The notes beneath the pieces were generated by a model, which saw nothing but the letters and a program-made list of their open reading frames with translations, did not search any database and was not told the origin of the DNA. From RUG14871 sp045539425 (GTDB lineage: Bacteria > Bacillota_I > Bacilli_A > Erysipelotrichales > Erysipelotrichaceae), in the NCBI GenBank assembly GCA_045539425.1, contig JAZQFH010000036.1, positions 103,937 through 167,936 on the forward strand: a stretch of DNA of 64,000 nt. The letters run 5' to 3'. Shown in pieces: positions 17,374 through 26,345 of this stretch (position 1 is its first letter; every line of letters begins with the position of its first letter). The position numbers were made by a program, and so were the translations under genes.

Positions 17374-17950
17374 CGTATTCTCCTTTGAAAATGTAGTTGA
17401 GGTATTGCATGTATTCCTGCCAGGCAGGATAGTCTTTCAGTTCAGAGGTATATTCCGCAATCGTGCGGTAATACCATTCCTGCTGCTTCGGATCCTTCTG
17501 ATTGAAACGGTTCCAGAAGCGCTCCCCTTCTTCATTGAACATGCGGTAGCTCACTCTCAGATTGGAAAGCTTGTCCGCCAGCCACAGCTTCTTGATATCC
17601 AGATCATCCGTATCTCGTAAGACGGCCAGGGATTCTTCCTTGCGGATCTTCCACGTTTCGCTTTTGGCTCTGCCGTCCCGCTTGTCTTCCGTTTCCGACT
17701 GAACCAGCGTTACGATCCGCTCATTGAAATGCTCGGCGATCTCTTTCATGGTTACCGGGGTATCTTCCACCGTGTCATGCAGCAGCGCCGCGCACATCAG
17801 ATTCTCATCGGTACTCATCGTCGCCACGATCGTGCACACTTCCATCGGGTGAATCAGATAGGGAATATCCGCCCCCTTGCGCCGCTGTCCGGCGTGTGCC
17901 TTCTGGGCAAAGCGGAGTGCCCGGTTAAACATCTTATCTCGGTTTTTCAT
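17360..17950 (-). CDS. HD-domain alarmone hydrolase-like protein
   Basis: Cytoplasmic 196-residue protein matching the hydrolase domain of RelA/SpoT enzymes, without synthetase or regulatory domains. All metal and catalytic positions are kept: His34 in YLIHPMEV, His58-Asp59 and Glu62-Asp63 in AALLHDTVEDT, and Asp126 in LADKLSNL. It may therefore degrade (p)ppGpp or a related nucleotide. It overlaps the upstream phosphatase gene by 17 bases and the downstream STAS-kinase by 14, so the three are made together. Being stitched into a partner-switching operon is unusual and suggests that alarmone breakdown is under STAS/phosphatase control, or the reverse. Other phosphohydrolase substrates cannot be excluded. 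Confidence 0.85.
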   Translation of the reverse strand: MKNRDKMFNRALRFAQKAHAGQRRKGADIPYLIHPMEVCTIVATMSTDENLMCAALLHDTVEDTPVTMKEIAEHFNERIVTLVQSETEDKRDGRAKSETWKIRKEESLAVLRDTDDLDIKKLWLADKLSNLRVSYRMFNEEGERFWNRFNQKDPKQQEWYYRTIAEYTSELKDYPAWQEYMQYLNYIFKGEYDAID

Positions 17951-19811
17951 CTTGTATGCTCTTCTTTACCGTCAGGATGTTTTTTCCATCCTTATATTCA
18001 TAATTGACATAGTCCATCGTCTTCTTGACCAGGAAAATGCCGAGTCCGCCGATGGCCCTTTCGTCTGCGGAGAGCGTCACATCCGGCTCTACCGCCTTTA
18101 AAGGATCGTACGGGACTCCGTGGTCGATAAAGGTGAGCAGAACCGTCAGCGGATCCTTCTCCACCTCCACGCGTACCGTTGCCGGTCCCACTTCCGGGTC
18201 ATAGGCGAATTTGGAGATATTGCTGAAGATCTCATCGATCACGATATCGATCTGCATTTGCGCCTTCATGGGGCAGTCGAATTTTTCCAGTTCTCCGTTT
18301 ACGAAGTTCGTAACCGTTTCGATATTCGAAATTGTGGCATCAACCTGTAGTTCTTTCACGTTCCTACCTCCCAGATACCGGATCGCCAGCATCGTAATGT
18401 CATCAAACTGCTCAACTTCTTCGGAATATGCATCCACGCTCTGTTTTATGGCCATGCAGAGATCGGTCATGCTGCCATCGGAATGCATATCGATCACCTG
18501 CAGCAGACGGTCATTTCCGTACAGCTGCTTCCGGCTGTTTTCAGCTTCCGTCACCCCGTCCGTATAGAGATAAAGGATGTCTCCCTTTTTCAGTGTCAGC
18601 TCACCCATGCGGTAGCTGACATTCTCCAGTCCGCCAAGGACAAAGCCTCTTCTGCACTGCAGATATTCCGTTTTTCCTTCGCGATGAATGACCGGCGGAG
18701 TATGGCCGGCATTGACGTAAGTCATCTGGCCGGAGTGAATATCCAATACTCCCAGCCATGCCGTGACGAATACGCCCGTCTCATTGCCTTCACACAAAAG
18801 TTCATTGACGCTGTTGAAGACCTGTCCGGCATTCATCTTATTCTGTGTATAATTCTTGATCAGTGTTTTTGCGATCACCATGAAGAGTGCCGCAGGAACG
18901 CCCTTTCCGCTGACGTCTCCCATGACGATGGCCAAGTGGTCATCATCCACCATGAAGAAGTCATAAAAGTCTCCCCCGACTTCCTTTGCCGGATTCATCA
19001 GAGCGTAGATATCAAACTCTGTGTGTTCCGGGAACGGCGGGAAAATGGCCGGCAGCATGTGCGCCTGAATATCTCTGGCCAGCGAGAGTTCGGACTCGAT
19101 ACGGGAGTTCTTCTCGCTCACTTCCGCCTGCCTTAAAACCAGGTTTCTTCCGGTCTGGGCAAGATTCACTGCCGCGATCGCAATCAGCGAGAAAATCAGG
19201 TAGCGCGGCAAAAAGGCATACAGCATCGTATTCTTCTGCAGCATCGCCGGATCCGGATTCAGAGAGGAAACTCCTACGCCGAGGAAGGTGTCCAGCACCG
19301 GAATCTGTGTCCCCATGGGGAGCGAGACGATGTTCAGATCGATCAGCCCGCGCGTTGCGCCGATATAGGCGCTGATACCGAAAGCCACACTGGTTAATAG
19401 CGTAATAAATACCGTGAAACTGCGCGAGAAATAGCGCGCGCTGATGACTGTCGGCAGTGCCATCAGAATCGCCACCTTGTATGTCAGCATGCTGTCAACG
19501 CGGGCTAAAACAATGGTGAACTCAATGAGCAGAACGTATTTCAGCCACCAGGCCTCAAACTTGAAATACCTGGCAATCAGATACGGGAACAACAGTTCAA
19601 TCAGTCCCTGCCATACGACCGGTCCGAGCGTTTCGGCAGTCAGCGGGAAAATCCCCAGTAACATGAGGACCCACGCGACAACCAGAAGAATCGCGGTATT
19701 GAGGCACATCATGGCAACCAGGCGATTGGATTCGACTTCGTTCTTCCAAAAGACCTCATCCGCCATCAGCCTGTCCTTGATCTGCCTGAAGATGTTTTTC
19801 CTTTCTTCCAT
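17934..19811 (-). CDS. Membrane PP2C (SpoIIE/RsbU) phosphatase fused to RsbW-like ATPase
   Basis: 625-residue three-part signalling protein. Residues 35-225 hold about six membrane segments, followed by a short coiled linker. Residues 245-480 are a PP2C serine phosphatase: EVGGDFYDFF, MGDVSGKGVPAALF, NAGHTPP, TDGVTEAEN and FDDIT, so metal-binding Asp281, Asp299, Asp418 and Asp470/471 are present. Residues 485-620 are a GHKL ATPase of the anti-sigma-kinase type with N-box Glu527/Asn531, DHGVPYDP and IGGLGIFLVKK. Opposing kinase and phosphatase activities on the same STAS protein are thus carried by one polypeptide. It starts five bases after the small STAS gene. The membrane part may sense an envelope or ligand signal. 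No sigma factor lies in the operon. Confidence 0.92.
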   Translation of the reverse strand: MEERKNIFRQIKDRLMADEVFWKNEVESNRLVAMMCLNTAILLVVAWVLMLLGIFPLTAETLGPVVWQGLIELLFPYLIARYFKFEAWWLKYVLLIEFTIVLARVDSMLTYKVAILMALPTVISARYFSRSFTVFITLLTSVAFGISAYIGATRGLIDLNIVSLPMGTQIPVLDTFLGVGVSSLNPDPAMLQKNTMLYAFLPRYLIFSLIAIAAVNLAQTGRNLVLRQAEVSEKNSRIESELSLARDIQAHMLPAIFPPFPEHTEFDIYALMNPAKEVGGDFYDFFMVDDDHLAIVMGDVSGKGVPAALFMVIAKTLIKNYTQNKMNAGQVFNSVNELLCEGNETGVFVTAWLGVLDIHSGQMTYVNAGHTPPVIHREGKTEYLQCRRGFVLGGLENVSYRMGELTLKKGDILYLYTDGVTEAENSRKQLYGNDRLLQVIDMHSDGSMTDLCMAIKQSVDAYSEEVEQFDDITMLAIRYLGGRNVKELQVDATISNIETVTNFVNGELEKFDCPMKAQMQIDIVIDEIFSNISKFAYDPEVGPATVRVEVEKDPLTVLLTFIDHGVPYDPLKAVEPDVTLSADERAIGGLGIFLVKKTMDYVNYEYKDGKNILTVKKSIQDEKPR

Positions 19812-19816
19812 GGCGT

Positions 19817-20113
19817 TTACTCGATCGTGAGAATATCCGCAAATCCCGTCATCTGCAGAATATCCATGATGAAGTCATTGACATGGACCAGTTTCATTGT
19901 GCCCTGCTTGTTCATTCTCTTCTGATAGACCAGAAGAATTCTTAAACCGCTGGAGGACATGTATTCCAGATCGGAGAAATCCAGTGTCAGAGATTCCATG
20001 CCGTCCAGTGACGCATTCAGTTCCTCTTCCAGCGCACCGCTGGTATTGGTGTCCAGTCTCCCGGAAACCTTGACCGTAAGATCTTTATCGTTAATTGTTT
20101 TTATAATATCCAT
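19817..20113 (-). CDS. STAS-domain anti-sigma factor antagonist-like protein
   Basis: 98-residue single STAS domain (SpoIIAA/RsbV type). The phosphorylation motif is EYMSSSGLRILL, matching the segment in the STAS-kinase fusion. It is the first gene of the four-gene operon and a probable substrate for both the kinase-like ATPase and the PP2C domains of the next gene. A TATGAT-like -10 lies about 35 bases upstream with a poor -35. In classical systems such a protein frees a sigma factor when unphosphorylated. Here the partner is unknown. Confidence 0.92.
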   Translation of the reverse strand: MDIIKTINDKDLTVKVSGRLDTNTSGALEEELNASLDGMESLTLDFSDLEYMSSSGLRILLVYQKRMNKQGTMKLVHVNDFIMDILQMTGFADILTIE

Positions 20114-20187
20114 ATCGTCACCCTTTTATTTATTACTATCATACCATTTTATCTTCTCTGAAAACAGTGAATCCTTCCGTGAAACAG

Positions 20188-20212
20188 AAAAAGGGCTCCC
20201 GTATAGGAGCCC
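20188..20212 (-). terminator. Terminator of eno
   Basis: GGGCTCC/GGAGCCC stem with a six-base loop and TTTTT tail, 21 bases after the enolase stop. Confidence 0.85.
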
Positions 20213-20233
20213 TGTCATTCGTAAGAAACGGTA

Positions 20234-21571
<1,338 letters not shown>

Positions 21572-21595
21572 TCATATGTAATAACTTACTCTCTT

Positions 21596-21624
21596 ATTAT
21601 AAACAAAATGACATAAAAAGTGAA
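21596..21624 (-). promoter_or_regulatory. Promoter of eno
   Basis: TTCACT, a 17-base spacer and TATAAT. The -35 ends one base short of the stop codon of the upstream gene. Confidence 0.7.
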
Positions 21625-21625
21625 C

Positions 21626-22261
21626 TCAATATGATGTGAGTTCACGATTTTGTTCCATTACGATTTTGCGCTCCGTATCAAGAAAACAGGTTTCACAGGC
21701 ATTGATCAACAGCGTCCCCGAGGGGTGTCTGATCACCCGTTCAAAGTGTCCGTATTCGCTGTGCACATGCCCGTAGAAGAGAAAGGGAATCTTTACCTCA
21801 TACAGCAGCTCATCCAGACACGCAAACCCCTGATGCGCGAGATCCTCCCTGTCCTGATAGCCTTTTAAAGGCGCATGGGTCACTAAGATATCGATGCCGT
21901 CCGCTTTGATGATTTTCTTTTTCAGAGCCTTCACGCGCTTGGCCATTTCTTTTTCCGTATACATATAAGGCCCTTCCTTATAGCGCATACTGCCGCCAAG
22001 CCCGGCAATCTTAAGTCCTTTGACAGTCAGGATCCTGTCTTCCAGAGAATCGCAGCCTTCCGGAGGACTGGTAGCATAAGAAGCGTCATGATTGCCGTTG
22101 ACGTAAAGCAAAGGCACATTGACGATGGTCAGTAAAAACTCCAGATAATCCTTCTTCAGATCTCCGCAGGAGAGAATCAGCTCCACGCCCTTCACTTTGG
22201 ATGGATCATAGTATTCCCACAGGCTCCAGCTTTCCCTGTCGCTGACAGCCAGCAGTTTCAT
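21626..22261 (-). CDS. Calcineurin-like metallophosphoesterase
   Basis: 211-residue cytoplasmic phosphoesterase fold. Four of the five metal-binding blocks are visible: LSCGDLKKDY, VNGNHDAS, VTHAPLKG and GHVHSEYG. The first block, normally DxH, reads AVSDRESWSL, so the His ligand is replaced. This resembles the YfcE/Rv0805-type branch with a modified first motif. It overlaps the BMP-fusion gene by four bases (ATGA) and has no terminator before eno. Substrate is unknown; a phosphodiesterase or nucleotidase is likely. Confidence 0.82.
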   Translation of the reverse strand: MKLLAVSDRESWSLWEYYDPSKVKGVELILSCGDLKKDYLEFLLTIVNVPLLYVNGNHDASYATSPPEGCDSLEDRILTVKGLKIAGLGGSMRYKEGPYMYTEKEMAKRVKALKKKIIKADGIDILVTHAPLKGYQDREDLAHQGFACLDELLYEVKIPFLFYGHVHSEYGHFERVIRHPSGTLLINACETCFLDTERKIVMEQNRELTSY

Positions 22262-24171
22262 GAGTTTCTGACCTCCCGGATCCCGCTGACCTCTATGCTC
22301 TCACGCACATCCGGAAGATATTCCCCCAGTGCGGGAAGTTCCCCGTCGATATTCTCATTCAGCCATGACATGCCGATGATTTCTTCCGTATTCAGCACAA
22401 AGCCGCGCGCACAGCGAAGCTCACCGCTTTGATCATACAGCGGCCCCGCAAACGGATGCAGCGCCCCGCTGAGAATCATCTCCTCCATACGGCTCAGATT
22501 CCGCTTCACCTGAGGCGGCAGATCCTCTGCCGTTTCAATACTCAGAATGCCGGTGCTCAGCCCGTACCAGGTGCTCTCCGGTTGTACCGGTTTACCCTTT
22601 TCTTCCTTTAAAATCTCCGTAAAAAGATCCTCATAGTATTTTCCCCAATGGACGCAGATCTCAGCCACGGAATGATGGCTGCCGTCTTCATTTACGACAA
22701 AGAGTCCCTTTTCCGCTTCACCCCACTCCGGCTTGACAAGATCATGTCCCGAGATGACGCAGACATCGTTCTGTTTCATCTCTTCCCGCCAGTCATACTT
22801 TTCCACCGTGGAGAAGCGGACATAGACCTTCGCAAACGGGTCCGCAAACGCGGCTCCCAGCGCAAATGCATTGATATTCGCCACGCTTCCGTAGAACGGG
22901 AAGTCGGCAACGTATCCGATCTTATGATTCGCGGATAGCGATGCCGCCAGCATGCCCAAAAGGAACTTCGCTTCATACAGCTTGGCATAATACGTGGAGA
23001 TGCGGTCGTGCTGCTGATAAATCGAGCAGTTATACAAACGCACATCCGGATAACTCAAAGCCACCTTCAGCGCCGCAGAAAGATCCTTCGCGTGCACCGT
23101 GAAGAGCGCGTCTGCTCCCTTCAGTACCGCCGAAGTCATCTCCTTGATCAGCGCTTCCTCACTCAGACAGTTCTCATGAACTTCCGTCTGCACAAGTCCC
23201 TCCAGCCGCTTCTGAGCATACTGTCTTCCTTTTTCATGCTCAATCGTCCAGGCGGAAGCGCTAAGCGGAGCGGAGTAGAAGAAGGCCGCACGCAGCGGAT
23301 GTTCCTCATCATATTTCAGATCGCGACGCGTTGGAAAGATTCCGCTTTTTTCCTTCAGCGAATCTTCTTTCCGCTCTTGACGCGGATCTTCCTTTCTCTT
23401 TAAAAACTGCTGCGTAAATTCCTCCCAGAGGTTGCGGATTCTGTTTTCGAGTAGTCCCTTCTGCAGATTCAGTAAGCTCTCAAAGGAATACAGGCGGCAG
23501 TAGATCAGAAAACAGTCCGCACAATACGGCATCAGTCTTCCGTCATCAAAGGAAAGAAAGGCATCACGGAAGCGGTAGTAGCCCGCCTCAATGCGGCGCT
23601 GCTCCTCCACGGAGCACCGTTTTCCCCATGTAAGTGAGACCATCTTCGCAAATTCGCGGTAGCTGTTACGCTCGTGGAAGCGCAAAGCATAGCTTGGAAC
23701 GCATGCGAAGAATTCCAGGAATTCCTCATACAGTGCCTCTTCCGCTTCCCCTTCCATTAAGGGAAGCCGCCATACTTCGGCTTCAATGCCAGCATTATCC
23801 AGATATTTCATGACGCTGACACGTTTATTTCCCTCTTCCACATAAAAATCGAAGAGATATTCGTATACTTTGATCGGCTCCTTCTGCCCTTCCGACACCA
23901 TCTCATCATACAGGTCGGCCCATTTCCGGGCAAATTCCGATGTATCGGATAAAAGCGGATAGAATCCCGAGGTGAAGGCATTACTGCGCGAGGTGTGCAC
24001 GGTGCCTTTAACCATGTGGAGCGGGATCTCCATTCTGCCGACGCTGATTGCGGCAGGCAATTCTTTCCCCAGCCGCTCCTCCAGTGAGGGAAGCAGAATC
24101 ATGGAAGGATTTAAAGCGGTATCCCGGATGCGCTGGGCCTCCTTACGGGCAAGATGATAATCACGGATCAT
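22258..24171 (-). CDS. Cytoplasmic ParB-like/BMP (PnrA-type) fusion protein
   Basis: 637 residues and no signal peptide. Around residues 95-140, PIKVYEYLFDFYVEEGNKRV followed by SVMKYL resembles the ParB/sulfiredoxin-like nucleoside-binding motif with its GNKRVSV signature. From about residue 295 to 570 it follows the BMP family (PnrA-like nucleoside-binding proteins): FYSAPLSASAWTIEHEKGRQ, GADALFTVHAKDLSAAL, KIGYVADFPFYGSVANINAF. BMP proteins are normally lipoproteins feeding an ABC importer, but here there is neither signal nor permease. A cytoplasmic nucleoside-sensing or binding role is inferred. It lies between a two-TM protein and a metallophosphoesterase, with four-base overlaps on both sides, so the three are one unit. 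Confidence 0.75.
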   Translation of the reverse strand: MIRDYHLARKEAQRIRDTALNPSMILLPSLEERLGKELPAAISVGRMEIPLHMVKGTVHTSRSNAFTSGFYPLLSDTSEFARKWADLYDEMVSEGQKEPIKVYEYLFDFYVEEGNKRVSVMKYLDNAGIEAEVWRLPLMEGEAEEALYEEFLEFFACVPSYALRFHERNSYREFAKMVSLTWGKRCSVEEQRRIEAGYYRFRDAFLSFDDGRLMPYCADCFLIYCRLYSFESLLNLQKGLLENRIRNLWEEFTQQFLKRKEDPRQERKEDSLKEKSGIFPTRRDLKYDEEHPLRAAFFYSAPLSASAWTIEHEKGRQYAQKRLEGLVQTEVHENCLSEEALIKEMTSAVLKGADALFTVHAKDLSAALKVALSYPDVRLYNCSIYQQHDRISTYYAKLYEAKFLLGMLAASLSANHKIGYVADFPFYGSVANINAFALGAAFADPFAKVYVRFSTVEKYDWREEMKQNDVCVISGHDLVKPEWGEAEKGLFVVNEDGSHHSVAEICVHWGKYYEDLFTEILKEEKGKPVQPESTWYGLSTGILSIETAEDLPPQVKRNLSRMEEMILSGALHPFAGPLYDQSGELRCARGFVLNTEEIIGMSWLNENIDGELPALGEYLPDVRESIEVSGIREVRNS

Positions 24172-24512
24172 CGTTTTTCTCCTTTCCTCTTCGGAAGAAG
24201 ACGCTGCAGTTTCGCAATGCGTGCCTCACGTTTAATTTCTGAGGGGAACATGCGGTAGAACAGCTCTTCCCCGTACTGTGCCTTCATCTCACGCATCTGC
24301 TTTCTGTGCTGCAGATAGCGGCCTGTGGCAATCAGTGACGCCAGATACAATAAGAACAAAGGCATAAAGAGATAATGCAGCTCTTTTGCCCTGCCGACAA
24401 GGAAGAACATGGGCAGATTTCCCAATATCACGAAAAAATAGATCCAGATGGTTGTAAAGGCCGGAGAGAAAAAGACATAAGTATTTTCCAAAGCTGCTAA
24501 AACCTTCTTCAT
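24168..24512 (-). CDS. Small two-TM membrane protein of unknown function
   Basis: 114 residues from the ATG preceded by GGAGGGAAC; an upstream in-frame start lacks a ribosome site and would run into the promoter. Two hydrophobic stretches (FTTIWIYFFVILGNLPMFFL and LFMPLFLLYLASLIATG) are separated by a short polar turn. A basic, probably cytoplasmic tail follows (KREARIAKLQRLLPKRKG). I do not recognise a family. It overlaps the BMP-fusion gene by four bases and is the first gene of that operon, so a membrane partner for the soluble BMP-like protein is conceivable. Confidence 0.65.
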   Translation of the reverse strand: MKKVLAALENTYVFFSPAFTTIWIYFFVILGNLPMFFLVGRAKELHYLFMPLFLLYLASLIATGRYLQHRKQMREMKAQYGEELFYRMFPSEIKREARIAKLQRLLPKRKGEKR

Positions 24513-24542
24513 ATCGCGTTCCCTCCGTTTCTGTTTTTCATA

Positions 24543-24571
24543 GTTATAACGGAAAAAAAGGAAATTGTAAA
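24543..24571 (-). promoter_or_regulatory. Promoter of the membrane protein/BMP-fusion operon, inside a terminator
   Basis: TTTACA, a 17-base spacer and TATAAC. The -35 lies in the loop of the preceding terminator and the T-tract fills the spacer, so the two elements share the same DNA. Confidence 0.55.
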
Positions 24572-24584
24572 GAACACAATTTCC
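24553..24584 (-). terminator. Terminator of the ung-folC-ECF operon
   Basis: Nine-base stem GGAAATTGT/ACAATTTCC, seven-base loop and seven Ts, immediately after the ECF transporter stop. Confidence 0.85.
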
Positions 24585-24585
24585 T

Positions 24586-25101
24586 TTATCTGATTTTATC
24601 AATCTGCTCCAGCAGTTTCGGCAGAATCAGGGCAAAGAGCGCGGAGAGCAGGATGCCGCTCAGCACTTTCCAGATCAGTGAGCCAAACACCAGCTGCGCG
24701 GAATAATAGCCGTACACTTTCGAATCCACAAAAAGCGCCAGCGTGTTTAAAAGCGTAACGCAGAATGCGCTGATCACCGCAATGACCCCTACGCTCAAAA
24801 AGCTGCGCTCCTTCTGCGTCTTTGCCAGATAACCGACCAGAATTCCGCTTGCCGCATGCGGCAGGATCCATAGCGGTGTTGTCAGAGTGATGCCGTAGGA
24901 TGAGAAGAAGATCTGATAGATGGCGGAACCGATGCAGCCGACAAGAAAGCCTGCTGAGGGGCCGTAGGAAAAGGCCGCCACCAGAATCGGGAACGCTTCC
25001 AGCGTGAACTTGAACTGGATCAGCCGAATCGGCGTCATGACGCTCAGTACCACATAGAGGGCGATCAGCATCGCGTAAGTCGTGATCTTTTTCGTGCTCA
25101 T
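24586..25101 (-). CDS. ECF transporter S component, probably folate (FolT-like)
   Basis: 171-residue hydrophobic protein with about five or six membrane segments, the size of ECF substrate-binding (S) subunits. The N-terminus ITTYAMLIALYVVLSVMTPI and the internal FTLEAFPILVAAFSYGPSAG fit the family. It would bind a vitamin at the membrane and work with a shared EcfAA'T energy module encoded elsewhere. It starts three bases after folC, which makes folate the most likely substrate; this rests on context. A terminator follows directly. Confidence 0.8.
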   Translation of the reverse strand: MSTKKITTYAMLIALYVVLSVMTPIRLIQFKFTLEAFPILVAAFSYGPSAGFLVGCIGSAIYQIFFSSYGITLTTPLWILPHAASGILVGYLAKTQKERSFLSVGVIAVISAFCVTLLNTLALFVDSKVYGYYSAQLVFGSLIWKVLSGILLSALFALILPKLLEQIDKIR

Positions 25102-25104
25102 GCT

Positions 25105-26334
25105 CTATTTTCCTCCTTTGAGAAAACTGCGTACTTCACTTACAAAATACAGCGAACCCGTCACCAGGATGCAGCCGTCCGCGTATTTCCCTTGCGCCTC
25201 TTTCAGCGCTTCCTTATAATCCCGGATTGCACTTACCCCGTGCTGGGCTGCCAGATCACTGAGAGGCGTGGCACGGTAGTAGTCAAAGGAAGTGACGATC
25301 AGCTCATCGCATTCCCTTTTCAGCATGCGGATCATCTGATCGTACTGCTTGTCTTTTAAGATGCTGACGATGATGCAGAGCGGATGCGGCAATAAGCGGA
25401 CGCTGTCCAGGATTCCCCGGACCCCGTGCTCGTTATGCGCTCCGTCCACAATGATCAGCGGCTTCTGGCACATGACTTCAAAACGGCCGTCCCAGGAGGC
25501 CTCTTCCACTCCGTGCAGAATGTCTTCTCTGTTAAGCGGAATGATTCCCTTTTGGCGCAGATAATCGGCTGCCGCAATGGCCAGAGCGGCATTCTTGCGC
25601 TGATAGAGCGCCATGGTCCCTAGCGTTACATCATAGCCGTGATAGCGGAAACAGACGCTCCCCTCACGGATCTCTGCGTGCGGCGGACGGATTCTGAAAA
25701 GCGGAGAATGCATCTCATCCGCTTTCTTCTGAAAGACCGCCAGGCAGCTCTTTCTTCCTTCCGCGGTAAAGACAGGTGTTTCTTTCTTTATGATACCCGC
25801 CTTTTCATAGGCAATCTCTTCGAGCGTGTTGCCCAAGATCTGCATGTGGTCATAGCCGATATTGGTAATGACGCAAAGCAGCGGCTGTATCACATTGGTG
25901 TTATCCAGTCTTCCGCCTAAGCCCACTTCATAGACCGCATAGTCCACTCTCTCCTCAAGGAAATAGTAGATGCTGATGAGCATGTCGATCTGAAACATCG
26001 AGAGTTTGTATTTCTCAATCGCCCATAAAAAGCGGTTGCCGTATTCCAGAAGCTTCTCATCGGGAATATTGACATCGTTGATGCGGATGCGGTCGTTATG
26101 CACAACCAGATGGGGAGAAGTGAAGGAGCCGACCTTATACCCGTGGGATTGCAGAATGCTGCGCAGGTAGTTGGTGGTGCTGCCTTTGCCGTTGGTTCCG
26201 GCGACGTGCAGGCATTTCAGCTTCAGCTGCGGATTGCCAAGCTCAGCCAAAAGCCGCACAAAATCCTCCTTTTTGGTATCAGACTTCCGGGTCTGATAGA
26301 TATATGTTAAGAATTCATCGATATTCTGATACAT
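25105..26334 (-). CDS. folC: Folylpolyglutamate synthase/dihydrofolate synthase
   Basis: Mur-ligase-like enzyme of 409 residues that adds glutamate to folates (and possibly to dihydropteroate), which retains them in the cell. The P-loop is HVAGTNGKGSTTNYL. Typical blocks are GSFTSPHLVVHNDRIRIN, VGLGGRLDNTNV, TNIGYDHMQILGNTLEEIA and VDGAHNEHGV. It lies 11 bases after ung and three before the ECF S component, so folate salvage and retention are co-expressed. Confidence 0.95.
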   Translation of the reverse strand: MYQNIDEFLTYIYQTRKSDTKKEDFVRLLAELGNPQLKLKCLHVAGTNGKGSTTNYLRSILQSHGYKVGSFTSPHLVVHNDRIRINDVNIPDEKLLEYGNRFLWAIEKYKLSMFQIDMLISIYYFLEERVDYAVYEVGLGGRLDNTNVIQPLLCVITNIGYDHMQILGNTLEEIAYEKAGIIKKETPVFTAEGRKSCLAVFQKKADEMHSPLFRIRPPHAEIREGSVCFRYHGYDVTLGTMALYQRKNAALAIAAADYLRQKGIIPLNREDILHGVEEASWDGRFEVMCQKPLIIVDGAHNEHGVRGILDSVRLLPHPLCIIVSILKDKQYDQMIRMLKRECDELIVTSFDYYRATPLSDLAAQHGVSAIRDYKEALKEAQGKYADGCILVTGSLYFVSEVRSFLKGGK

Positions 26335-26345
26335 TCATTTCTTCT

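Noticed and set aside
18483..19136. A 217-codon plus-strand frame opposite the phosphatase-ATPase gene
   Set aside because: Antisense shadow of a gene with complete PP2C and GHKL motifs; no ribosome site or promoter.
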